From positions 1 through 12,405 of the forward strand of contig JAGFXI010000033.1 of the NCBI GenBank assembly GCA_017861095.1: 12,405 bases of DNA. The letters are read 5' to 3'. Source of the DNA: Deltaproteobacteria bacterium (GTDB lineage: Bacteria > Desulfobacterota > Syntrophobacteria > BM002). This document shows positions 1-7,662 of this stretch, in pieces (position 1 is the first letter of the stretch; the number at the start of each line of letters is the position of its first letter). A program made the translations under genes and the position numbers. The notes under the pieces are model-generated. The model made no database searches and was not told the origin of the DNA. It saw only the letters and a list, made by a program, of their open reading frames with translations.

Positions 1-1
1 C

Positions 2-775
2 ATCTTCGGCCTCGTCTCGGTCCTTATCTCCCTGATCGTCTCGCCCGCCCTGTGCCAGCCGCGAGGTGAGCGCAAGGCTTTGGCCGCCGCCCCTCAACCA
101 GACTGGCTTCCGCCCCGGTTCGCGGAGCGCTCCCAGGAGCGGGAGGAGATGGTGAGATCCCAGCTCCGCCGCTACAGCCCGGCTATTCAGAGTGAGGCCT
201 TGCTGGAGGCCATGCGCCAGGTGCCCCGGCATCTCTTCGTCTCTCAGGATCTGCAGCGGGTGGCCTACGCCGATCGGCCCCTTCCCATCGGCTACGGTCA
301 GACGATCTCGCAGCCTTACATCGTCGCCCTCATGACCGAGGCCCTCCAGCTCAGGGCCGGCGCCAAGGTCCTCGAGATCGGCACCGGCAGCGGCTACCAG
401 GCGGCCGTCCTCTCAGAGCTCACGCCTCAAGTGTTCACCATGGAGATCATTCATTCCCTCGGCGACGAGGCACGGCAAAGGCTGCGGCGACTCGGGTACC
501 CGACCGTCCAGGTCAGGGTCGGCGACGGCTACTTCGGCTGGCCGGAAGAGGCACCCTTCGATGGCATCATCGTCACCTGCGCCGCTGGCCACATTCCGCC
601 GCCTCTCGTGGAACAGCTTCGACCGGGCGGCCGCATGGTCATCCCCCTCGGCGGGATTCACGAGGTGCAGCGACTCATGGTGGTGACCAAGAACGACCGG
701 GGAGCGGTCCAGACCAAGGAACTCCTGCCCGTCCTCTTCGTCCCCATGACCGGCGCCGTCCAGAAAAGGCCATGA
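2..775 (+). CDS. pcm: Protein-L-isoaspartate O-methyltransferase, probably exported; 5' end outside window
   Basis: Repairs isoaspartyl residues in damaged proteins by SAM-dependent methylation. Counting the TTG codon at 80 as residue 1, the family hallmarks are QTISQPY (74-80), the SAM-binding glycine loop EIGTGSGYQ (99-107), GDGYFGWPEEAPFD (148-161), RPGGRMVIP (181-189) and the C-terminal LLPVLFVPMTG (215-225). The reading frame is open from base 2 with no ATG or GTG. Its first codons encode a hydrophobic stretch, LVSVLISLIVSPALCQ, that looks like a Sec signal peptide with a possible cleavage site after ALC. The true start is therefore probably left of the window and the protein periplasmic. 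The alternative is a TTG start at 80, preceded by GAGGTGAG nine bases upstream, giving a 231-residue cytoplasmic form close to the usual family length. The family call is very secure; the export call is an inference. Confidence 0.93.
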   Translation: MFGLVSVLISLIVSPALCQPRGERKALAAAPQPDWLPPRFAERSQEREEMVRSQLRRYSPAIQSEALLEAMRQVPRHLFVSQDLQRVAYADRPLPIGYGQTISQPYIVALMTEALQLRAGAKVLEIGTGSGYQAAVLSELTPQVFTMEIIHSLGDEARQRLRRLGYPTVQVRVGDGYFGWPEEAPFDGIIVTCAAGHIPPPLVEQLRPGGRMVIPLGGIHEVQRLMVVTKNDRGAVQTKELLPVLFVPMTGAVQKRP

Positions 776-794
776 GGGTTCGGAAAAGGGGGAC

Positions 795-1050
795 TAACAG
801 GCTGTCCGACGACCCGTCTTTCCGGCGACTTTCACCGCGTCTCGGCGCCTCGCTGGGCAGGCCAGGGTGGGCTCTGAGGCAAAGTGCATCTGAGCAACCT
901 CTTACTCGCAGTCATTCTGGGAAGCCGAGGTCAGCACGCTTTGCGACAGGCCCCGCCGACGAGCCAACGACGGCTGCAATGGCGCGAATCATGCACCTTT
1001 GCCGAGGAGCCCTCCCTGGCCTCAACGTCCAGTTGTCGGCCAGCCTGCTC
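795..1050. mobile_element. Decayed miniature inverted-repeat element (MITE-like), 5' of the membrane protein gene
   Basis: This fills most of the gap between the methyltransferase stop (775) and the next gene. The left end, AACAGGCTGTCCGACGAC (796-813), matches the reverse complement of the right end, around 1031-1048 (AGCAGGCTGGCCGACAAC), at 15 of 18 positions. A second, internal pair of arms lies at 859-889 and 991-1022: AGGCCAGGG, then GGGCTC, then GGCAAAG, then TGCAT, about 27 of 32 positions matching. The left end follows a TA (795-796); at the right end the corresponding dinucleotide reads TC. No convincing open reading frame lies inside. Arm spacing is asymmetric, so the element is degenerate. 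The outer AGCAGG-N-TG and the internal CTC-NNN-GGCAA motif recur in the element at 9363-9634, suggesting one family. Confidence 0.55.
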
Positions 1051-1056
1051 AGGGGG
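1051..1056 (+). promoter_or_regulatory. Ribosome binding site for ATG 1065
   Basis: AGGGGG lies 8 nt before the ATG at 1065. It supports 1065 as the original translation start of the spermidine-synthase-like gene rather than the GTG at 1114, which has no purine-rich site at a useful distance. It sits directly against the right end of the MITE-like element. Confidence 0.55.
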
Positions 1057-1064
1057 CAGGTGCG

Positions 1065-3492
1065 ATGTCCATGGTGAACGAGCCAGCGCCATCCATCCCC
1101 AGGCCCGCACCCCGTGACCTCGTCGCCGTCGCCGTCGTCTCCGCCGCCATCCTCGCCCTTGAAGTGGCGCTCATGCGAGCTCGCCCTTCTGGGTTTCGGG
1201 GCGAGCGGCACCTGGCTCGCCCTCCTTGGTCCTCGACGGCGGGCGGACCTCATCACCTGGAACCGATGGCTGACTCTCGGCCTGGCCCTGAGCATCACCC
1301 TCTTCTATCGGCTTGCCGACGCCCTGCCCATCGACATGCGCTATCTCCTTTATAGCCTCCAGCAACTGCTCTACCTCCTCACCTACCAGCTTCTCCTCTT
1401 CGTCCCCTTTCTCCTTGCCGGACTTCTCATCGGCACGACTCTCGTGCATTTTTCCGCCTCGGCACCGCTGGTCTATGGCGCCAATCTCATCGGGAGCGGC
1501 GTCGGGCCGATCATGGCCGTTCTCCTCATGTATCACCTGTCGCCTCCCCGGCTCATCCAGGGGGCCGCGCTCCTCACCTGGGCCGCCGGGTTTCTCTGGT
1601 CGCCTTTGCCGCCAGAGAGCTCCAGCCGAAGCCGGCAGAACATCCTCGCCCTTGCTTTCGGGCTCTTTCTCGTGGGGGATCTCCTGCTTCCACCGCCGCT
1701 TCACCTCGATCCCCAGAAGATGCTGGCTCAACTCCGGCACTGGGAGGCCCAGGGCGACGCCCGTCATCTGCTCACCCGCGAGGGTCCGCGGGGCAGACTG
1801 GACGTCTTCGCCTCCCCGTACCTCCACTACACCCTCTTCGCCGGCCTGACCGCCAGCGCCCCGCCCCCGCCCCAGGCACTTCTTCTCTTCGACGGCGACA
1901 GCGCCGGCCCCATTTTCTCTATCCAGAGCGCTGCCGAGGTCGCCATCCTCGACCATACCCCCATGTCGGTGGCCTATCGGCTCGCGCCCGATGCTCGGGT
2001 GCTTCTCCTCGGTGAGGCGAGCGGCGCCAACATCTGGCTGGCAAGAAGGTTCTCCGCCCGGGAGATCACCGCCGTTCAGGGTGATCCCCAGATCATAGCC
2101 CTCTTCCGCGGCCCCCTCGCATCCCTCTCCGGCCACGTCTTCACCGGGCCGGCTCTCCAGGTCTCCGCCACGACTCCCCGTCACTTCCTGGAGAGCTCGA
2201 AAGATCGATTCGACCTGATCCAAGTGGTGAGCGCCGAGGGCATGGCCGCCGGAGTGAGCGGCCTCCTCTCCCTGCACGAGGAGTACCTCCTCACGGTTGA
2301 GGGGATGGTGCGATGTCTGGACCGTCTCAGCCCCGGAGGACTCGTGAGCATCACCCGGGGGATCCAGTCTCCACCCCGGGACAACATCAAGATCTTGGCG
2401 ACTCTTGCCGCCGCTCTGAAACAACGGGGCGTGGCACGGCCTGAGGCGCACCTCGCCCAAGTGCGGAACCATCTGGCCCTCTGTACCCTGGCTTCCAGCA
2501 CCCCCCTCAGCGCCGAGCAGAGAGAGAAACTGATCCGGGTCAGCAACGAGCTTTGGCTGGACATCGACGCACTCCCGGGCTGGGATCCTTCCCGGAAGCC
2601 GCCCTTCAACGAGCTCATCGCCCCACCCGGGATCACCGGCTCGCTCTACCACTTCGCGGCAACCAAGATCTTCTCCGCTGACCGGGAACGGTTCTTCCAG
2701 GACTATGCCTACAACATCCGGCCGGCGACCGATGATCGCCCGTACTTTTTCGACTTCTTCCGCTGGCGCTCCCTGGCGAGCTTTATCGAGGCCCACGGCC
2801 CCCATTGGTTCCAGCGCCTGGAGCTCGGCTACGCGGTCCTGGTCATCTCCCTCGGCCAGATCGTGTTCGTGGCGCTGCCGGTGATCCTCGTGCCGCTCTT
2901 CGTCATGATGCGCCGTCCCGGCGCCGGCGAAGGCCGCGGCGGCGCTCCCCTCGCCTATTTTTTTCTCCTCGGGCTCGGCTATCTCTCTCTGGAGATGACC
3001 CTCATGCAGCGCTCCACCCTGCTCCTCGGCGATCCTCTTCTTGCCGCGGCCGGAGCATTGAGTGCCTTCCTCCTCTTCTCGGGGTGCGGCAGTCTCCTCG
3101 GCAGGCGCTGGTTCGGTTCCCCCATCCCCGCTCTCGCCGTTGCCGCCGGCGCCCTTGCCCTCCTCGTTCCTCTCGTTCTCCCCATGAGCGGTTGGCTCGT
3201 CGCCCCCGTGGCCTCCTTTTGCACCCTCGGTCGGTTCCTGGTGATCCTCATCCTTCTCGCCCCGATCGCCTTCTTCTTGGGATGGTTCTTCCCCGCCGGG
3301 ATGCTGCTCCTGGAGCGGCGATCCCCTCACCTCATCCCCTGGGCGTGGGGGATCAACGGCTTCGCCTCGGTGGCGGCAGCCCCCCTCGCTGTCCTCCTCT
3401 CCATGTCCTTCGGGTTTCAGGCGGTTCTCTTCGGCGCGGTGGGATGTTACTTGCTCGCCTTGGCGCTGGCCTGGAAATTCGCCGTGAAATAG
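1065..3492 (+). CDS. Spermidine-synthase-like polytopic membrane protein, 5' end frameshifted
   Basis: A large membrane protein combining two MFS-like helical bundles with a central spermidine-synthase/methyltransferase-like domain. Residues are numbered from GTG 1114, which opens an uninterrupted 792-codon frame. Helices lie around 52-65, 85-110, 118-140, 147-165 and 176-193. The Rossmann-like domain spans about 290-440 (RVLLLGEASGAN 295-306, FDLIQ 366-370, LSPGGLVSITRG 405-416). The family signature PATDDRPYFFDFF is at 537-549, followed by about six C-terminal helices including LGLGYLSLEMTLMQR. The first 18 residues from GTG 1114 are Pro/Ser-rich and look out of frame. The other frame, from ATG 1065, encodes a credible first helix (VAVAVVSAAILALEVALMR) up to about 1178. 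The sequence resumes at ELALLGFGASG from 1177 in the 1114 frame. About 15 codons plus a frame are lost, so the gene is broken, sequenced wrongly, or translated from 1114 without helix 1. Enzymatic activity is unproven. Confidence 0.8.
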
Positions 3493-3564
3493 GCGCGGTG
3501 GCTGGGCAAACCGGGGGGATGCCGGAGGCAGGGGGTCCGTGAGGCAAAACGCAGCCGGAGTTCC

Positions 3565-3581
3565 GGTGGGCAATGCCCACC
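3565..3581. repeat. Short perfect inverted repeat in convergent intergenic gap
   Basis: GGTGGGC-AAT-GCCCACC forms a 7-bp stem with a 3-nt loop, and a smaller CCGGA-GT-TCCGG repeat (3555-3566) abuts it. The extended minus-strand form (GTAGGGTGGGCATTGCCC) resembles a dispersed intergenic repeat I recall from several GC-rich and cyanobacterial genomes. It lies between convergent genes ending at 3492 and 3705 and could act as a terminator structure, but neither strand has a following T-tract. Confidence 0.45.
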
Positions 3582-3616
3582 CTACACCTCCTCACTCGAT
3601 ACTATCAATCCCGCGA

Positions 3617-3632
3617 TCACGCCCTGGCGTGA
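3617..3632. repeat. Short perfect inverted repeat in convergent intergenic gap
   Basis: TCACGCC-CT-GGCGTGA is a perfect 7-bp inverted repeat with a 2-bp centre, 36 bases after the neighbouring hairpin. The centre is too tight for a stable RNA hairpin unless the stem frays. It could be a symmetrical protein-binding site or a minor terminator structure. The rest of the 3493-3704 gap shows nothing recognisable. Confidence 0.3.
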
Positions 3633-3704
3633 CGCCTTTGCCGAATAGACCTCCCTGTCGTAGCGCACTCCGTCGCGGCGGGTGGTTTTCGTGGATAATG
3701 CGGG

Positions 3705-4925
3705 CTAATGCCTAGCCCGGAGCACGTCGACGGTCTGATTGGCGATCTCCTGCTCCTCGTTGGTGGGGACGACGAGAACCTTCACCCTGCTCTCGTCGCT
3801 GTGGATGGCGCCGAGCTTGCCGTTTCCGGCCGTATTCTTTGCGTGGTCCACGGTGATCCCCAGGCCCCGCGTCCGGTCTCCGAGGCCGTCACAGACAAGC
3901 TCACGGACAGGTGGAGAATTCTCCCCGATTCCGGCGGTGAAGACGATCACATCCAGACCGCCCATGGCGGCGGCGTAGGCGCCAATATACTTCTTGATCC
4001 GGTAGCAGAAGGTCCTGACCGCGATGTCGGCCTGCTGATTTCCCTTCGCCCGGGCTGCCATGATGTCGCGAAGGTCGCTGCTCCCTACGTCGGCAAGACC
4101 AAGCAGCCCGCTCTTCTTGTTGAGAAGGTCGTTCACCTCCTCCGGGCCCATATGCTTGTGGTCCATGAGGAAGAAGATGATCGCCGGATCGATATCTCCG
4201 CACCTGGTGCCCATGATCACACCCTCCAGGGGGGTGAACCCCATGCTGGTATCGACACTTCTTCCTCCGTCAACGGCGGTGATGCTGCAGCCATTCCCCA
4301 GGTGGCAGGTGACGATCTTGAGCTCTGCCAGCGGCACCTCGAGAAACCTGGCCGCCTCCGCCGACACGAACTTGTGGCTCGTGCCGTGGAAGCCGTACCT
4401 TCTGATCCGATGCTCTTTCACCATGCGATACGGAAGGCCGTACAGGTAGGCATGCCTGGGAATGGTGGCATGGAAGGCGGTATCGAACACCGCAACCTGG
4501 GGCACTCCCGGAAGGCTGGCCTCACAGGCCTCGATGCCCTTGAGGTTAAAGGGATTGTGAAGCGGAGCGAGTTCGAAACAGGTTTCGATGATCCTCTTCA
4601 CCTCGTCGTCCACGATGACGGGCTGATTCACCTCCTCGCCACCGTGGACCACCCGGTGACCGACAGCGGCGATCTCCCCAAGGCTCTGGATGACCCCGTA
4701 GTCGCGGTGGGTGAGATGGGCGGTGATGATACCGACCGCCTCCGTGGTATCTCTAACCACCACTTCGCCACGGTGGCTGTGCCCTTTCCCGTTCCGGTAG
4801 TGGAGCTCCGTTCCCGTGAGACCGATCCTCTCGACCAGCCCGCTGGCCAGGGCCGCAGGCGCAGTCATGTCGAAGAGGGTGAACTTTACCGATGAGCTCC
4901 CCGTGTTGATGACCAGGATGTACAT
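3705..4925 (-). CDS. ackA: Acetate kinase
   Basis: Catalyses reversible phosphate transfer between acetyl-phosphate and ADP, making ATP and acetate in the cytoplasm. The 406-residue length is typical. The N-terminal signature INTGSSSVKF is at 6-15. The key residues of the well-studied Methanosarcina enzyme are present at what I recall as the same numbering: N7, R91 (GHRVVHGG), D148 (VFDTAFH), H180 (YGFHGTSH) and R241 (GTRCGDIDP). The second signature, FTAGIGENSP, is at 329-338, and the metal-site glutamate lies in VPTNEEQE near 387-393. The ATG at 4925 has GGAGG four bases upstream. It is the last gene of the minus-strand block, 64 nt after the amidohydrolase. No phosphotransacetylase gene is adjacent, so it may act with a distant pta or with another acetyl-phosphate source. 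The family assignment is essentially certain; its link to the upstream cluster is not. Confidence 0.98.
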   Translation of the reverse strand: MYILVINTGSSSVKFTLFDMTAPAALASGLVERIGLTGTELHYRNGKGHSHRGEVVVRDTTEAVGIITAHLTHRDYGVIQSLGEIAAVGHRVVHGGEEVNQPVIVDDEVKRIIETCFELAPLHNPFNLKGIEACEASLPGVPQVAVFDTAFHATIPRHAYLYGLPYRMVKEHRIRRYGFHGTSHKFVSAEAARFLEVPLAELKIVTCHLGNGCSITAVDGGRSVDTSMGFTPLEGVIMGTRCGDIDPAIIFFLMDHKHMGPEEVNDLLNKKSGLLGLADVGSSDLRDIMAARAKGNQQADIAVRTFCYRIKKYIGAYAAAMGGLDVIVFTAGIGENSPPVRELVCDGLGDRTRGLGITVDHAKNTAGNGKLGAIHSDESRVKVLVVPTNEEQEIANQTVDVLRARH

Positions 4926-4989
4926 GGAACCTCCGTCAACCAGGTCAAGAGCGCAACCATGAAGCGCGCTCAGGTTTTTCAGGACCCTG

Positions 4990-6612
4990 TCAGTCCTCGT
5001 GACACGCCTCGTAAACGGTTCGCCCGCCCAACACGGTCCGGAGGACCCTGATCTCTCTGATCCGCTCGGGCGGCACCCGGAGAGGGTTTTCGGAGACTAC
5101 CACAAAGTCCGCCGCCTTGCCCACCTCGATGGAGCCCTTAGCGTTCTCCTCGAAGCTGCAGTACGCCCCGTGCACCGTGTACGCCCGGAGCGCCTCTACA
5201 GGGGAGATCCTCTCTTCCGGGCCGAGCACCATACCCCCCCGGGTCCGCCGGTTCACGGCGCAGTGCATGGAGAAGAGCGGGTCGACTGGCGTTACCGGGA
5301 GATCGGAGTGGAGCGTGAAGATGAGTTCCTCCTGCACCGCGGCGCCAAGGGGATCGATACGGGCGGCCCGTTCCGGCCCGAGAAAAAGGGCGACGTGACG
5401 GTCGCCCCAGTAGTAGACGTGGTTCACGAAGAAGCTCGGGATCACACCGAGCCTCTTCATCCGCCTGATCTGATCCCGGGAGGCGAGCTGGCAGTGGATA
5501 ATGAGATGGCGGGCATCATCCCGAGGATGGAGCCGTTGCGCCCGCTCCAGTGCCTGGAGGGTGGACTCGATGGCGCGGTCGCCGTTGGCATGGATCGCGA
5601 CTTGGATGCCCCGACTGTGGTAGCGCTCCACGAGCTCATCGAGCGCATCCTGAGGATGGACGAGGTCTCCCCGTCGGCCCGGCGCATTCTGATACGGTTC
5701 CTCTAGGGCCGCGGTCAAGGCCTGGATGGAGCCGTCCTGGAAGAGCTTGACGCAACCCAGCCGGAGGCGTCCGGAGCCGAACCTGGTGTCCGTCCCACGG
5801 TCCTGGAGATCCCGGTAGAGCTCCTCCACCACGTTGAGGTAGATCCGGAGCTCGAGCCTCCCCTCCTCCTCGAGCTCGCCGTATGCCTGGAACACCTGGC
5901 GGCCTTCCCGAAAATAGCCGACGGCGGCATCGTGGCTGCTCGTGATTCCCGCCTGGTGATACACGCTCATTGTCCGCCCAAGAACACCTTTGAGCTCGGG
6001 GGTCGAGTAGGGCGGAATGTGTTCGAGGACGAGCTCCTGGGCCGCGTGCTCCTTCAAGAGTCCGGTCGGCACCCCCCGCTCATCCCGCTGGATCTCTCCG
6101 CCCGCAGGCTGGGGCGTCCCCGAGCCGATACCGGCGATCGCCAAGGCCAGGGAATTGGCATAGGCCAGGTGCCCGGAGACATGGGACACCAATACAGGAT
6201 TTGCTGGGGCCGCATCGTCGAGATCGGCCCGATTCAGGTGACGCCGTTCCGCAATCAGGGTGTCATCGTACCCCCACCCTCTCACCCACCGGCCGACACC
6301 GAGAGTTCCCGCCATCGCCTTCACCCGCTCCTTGACCTCAACGACGGTCCGACAAGGAGGTGTCCTGCAATCCGCCTGGAGCAGAGTCAAGGCATAGAGA
6401 GACGGATGGCTGTGGGACTCGATGAACCCCGGGACCACCGTTCTCCCGCCGAGATCGACCACCCTGCTCTCCCGATCCGCCCACCCCTGGAGCTCTTGGT
6501 TGGAGCCGACCGCGGCGAACCGGTCGCCGCGCACGGCAAAGGCCTGGGCCGACGGCAGCGCGTCGTTCATGGTCACCACACAGGCGTTCACGAAGATCTG
6601 TTCAGTCGCCAC
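4990..6612 (-). CDS. YtcJ-like amidohydrolase (amidohydrolase family 3)
   Basis: A metal-dependent hydrolase of the amidohydrolase superfamily, probably cytoplasmic (no signal peptide). Numbering from GTG 6612 (540 residues): an N-terminal beta-sandwich segment ends in VVPGFIESHSH, giving the HxH metal pair H67/H69. The barrel carries a candidate carboxylated lysine in CVKLFQDGS (K289), then H341 (AIHANGDRAI), H373 (IIHCQ) and the catalytic aspartate D437 (LHSDLPVTPVDP). The C-terminus returns to the sandwich (KAADFVVVSENPL). The frame extends to TTG 6657, but GGAG eight bases before GTG 6612 and the family-like opening TEQIFVNACVVTMND favour 6612. A stronger AAGGAGG (6635-6641) has no start codon at proper spacing. 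Relatives hydrolyse N-formyl compounds, cyclic amides and N-acyl substrates, so the substrate cannot be named. It lies downstream of a regulator and permease and 64 nt before ackA. Confidence 0.9.
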   Translation of the reverse strand: MATEQIFVNACVVTMNDALPSAQAFAVRGDRFAAVGSNQELQGWADRESRVVDLGGRTVVPGFIESHSHPSLYALTLLQADCRTPPCRTVVEVKERVKAMAGTLGVGRWVRGWGYDDTLIAERRHLNRADLDDAAPANPVLVSHVSGHLAYANSLALAIAGIGSGTPQPAGGEIQRDERGVPTGLLKEHAAQELVLEHIPPYSTPELKGVLGRTMSVYHQAGITSSHDAAVGYFREGRQVFQAYGELEEEGRLELRIYLNVVEELYRDLQDRGTDTRFGSGRLRLGCVKLFQDGSIQALTAALEEPYQNAPGRRGDLVHPQDALDELVERYHSRGIQVAIHANGDRAIESTLQALERAQRLHPRDDARHLIIHCQLASRDQIRRMKRLGVIPSFFVNHVYYWGDRHVALFLGPERAARIDPLGAAVQEELIFTLHSDLPVTPVDPLFSMHCAVNRRTRGGMVLGPEERISPVEALRAYTVHGAYCSFEENAKGSIEVGKAADFVVVSENPLRVPPERIREIRVLRTVLGGRTVYEACHED

Positions 6613-6687
6613 CGTCTTCTCTCCGAAGGCGCGACCTCCTTCTGCTGCTAGCCCCAATGCTGTTCACTTAGGCCATCGCTCGGGAGA

Positions 6688-6733
6688 AATCCCCCCTCGC
6701 CCCCCTTTACGTAAAGGAAGGTCGGGGGGGATT
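6688..6733. repeat. REP-like GC-rich palindromic repeat
   Basis: The gap between the amidohydrolase start and the EamA stop (6613-6780) holds a 46-base imperfect palindrome. AATCCCCCC on the left pairs with GGGGGGATT on the right, and the centre is CCTTTACGTAAAGG, a perfect 14-base palindrome at 6704-6717. The type, a run of C's, TTTACGTAAA and a run of G's, resembles dispersed intergenic repeats in many GC-rich bacteria. Transcribed on the minus strand it could weakly terminate or protect the EamA transcript. There is no clear T-run, only ATTTCTCCC. Confidence 0.6.
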
Positions 6734-6780
6734 CTTCGGGCCCTAAAGCATCTTCCGGCGTTAAATGAAACATACTGGGG

Positions 6781-7662
6781 CTAGGGAGCGGTCAGCATCA
6801 GCCCTCCAACCCCAGCCAGGATAAGCAGTGATCCCGCCAGTCGTCTCCGGCTCACTCTTTCCTTGAGAACAAAGAGACCGACGAGAGTGCTGAGGACGAT
6901 GCCGATGTTTCGCCCTGCGGTCACGTAGGTGACGTTCCCGTAGCGCAGCGCAAAGACGATGAGAAGGTATGCGGCAGGGATACACACCCCAACCATCAGC
7001 ACCCGGCCTCGGTTCGTCATCCACTCGCTCAGGAGCTCTCTACCGCGCCTCAGGCAGAGCCCGAACCAGAATGTCACCAACGCCGACATGAAGAATTGAA
7101 CGAGAAAGAAGTATTCTAAAGGATTGGGCGCCGCCGCCATGGTCATTGCCCGCCGATCCACGAGGTGATATCCCGCGCTCATGCAACCGGTGGCGAAGGA
7201 AAGAAGGAGTCCCGAGCGGTTGAGTGCCTGTCGGTAAGGATCGCGGGAGGAGAGGCCCACGCTTGCGACGCCGGCTACGACGGCAAAGACTGCCGCCCCC
7301 TGAAGCGGCGACACCCAGTCCCCCAGGAGCCTGCCGCCAAGGGCCAGAGTCACCAGAGGCGCAACACCGCGGCTAAAGGGGTATACCACCGAGAGGTCGG
7401 CCCGCCCGTAGGCGCCGAAGAGCAGCACCATGTACAGTGCTTCAAAGAGACCGGAGAGCGCTGCCCAGCCCCATGCCACAGAAGAAAGAGGTCCCGGGTG
7501 GACGACGCGGCTCACGATGAAAACCGGCAGAAGCGCCAGGGTTGCCGTGAGTGTGGTGAGCGCGGCGAAGGATGGCTTGTCTTCCGATTGCTTGACCAGG
7601 GTGTTCCAGAGGACGTGAATAGAGGCTGAGAGCAGGACGAGGAGAAGGACGAAAAGCGTCAC
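6781..7662 (-). CDS. EamA/DMT-superfamily permease
   Basis: An inner-membrane transporter of the drug/metabolite transporter superfamily. At 293 residues it has the usual two-repeat length, with about ten hydrophobic helices. The first repeat starts MTLFVLLLVLLSASIHVLWN and contains VVYPFSRGVAPLVTLALGG. The second ends with YVTAGRNIGIVLSTLVGLF and VLKERVSRRRLAGSLLILAG, where the KER motif before the last helix is typical of EamA domains. The start is GTG 7662, whose GTGA overlaps the TGA stop of the upstream gntR gene by 4 nt. GAGGG lies six bases before it, so translation is probably coupled. Family members mostly export amino acids, metabolites or drugs, and the substrate here is unknown. 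Co-translation with the GntR protein suggests that the regulator's ligand and this transporter's cargo are related. Confidence 0.9.
   Translation of the reverse strand: MTLFVLLLVLLSASIHVLWNTLVKQSEDKPSFAALTTLTATLALLPVFIVSRVVHPGPLSSVAWGWAALSGLFEALYMVLLFGAYGRADLSVVYPFSRGVAPLVTLALGGRLLGDWVSPLQGAAVFAVVAGVASVGLSSRDPYRQALNRSGLLLSFATGCMSAGYHLVDRRAMTMAAAPNPLEYFFLVQFFMSALVTFWFGLCLRRGRELLSEWMTNRGRVLMVGVCIPAAYLLIVFALRYGNVTYVTAGRNIGIVLSTLVGLFVLKERVSRRRLAGSLLILAGVGGLMLTAP

Noticed and set aside
772..1077. 101-codon frame starting at the ATGA overlapping the methyltransferase stop
   Set aside because: It runs through the inverted-repeat element, has no recognisable protein features and no good ribosome binding site beyond the overlap.
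1152..1188. CTCGCCCTT repeated at 1152-1160 and 1180-1188, considered as the cause of the deletion
   Set aside because: Recombination between direct repeats would leave a single copy, but both remain, and both encode expected LAL residues; the lost segment lies between them for another reason.
1171..3573. 800-codon open frame on the minus strand opposite the membrane protein gene
   Set aside because: It mirrors a GC-rich coding region, its product is an implausible Glu/Gly/Arg-rich string with no domain, and the plus-strand frame has clear family motifs.
3708..4895. 395-codon plus-strand frame opposite acetate kinase
   Set aside because: Acetate kinase on the other strand is unambiguous; this frame is its antisense shadow.
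4949..4971. GAGCGC/GCGCTC hairpin between the amidohydrolase and ackA genes
   Set aside because: Only a 6-bp stem with an 11-nt loop and no T-tract in the transcribed direction; too weak to call a terminator.
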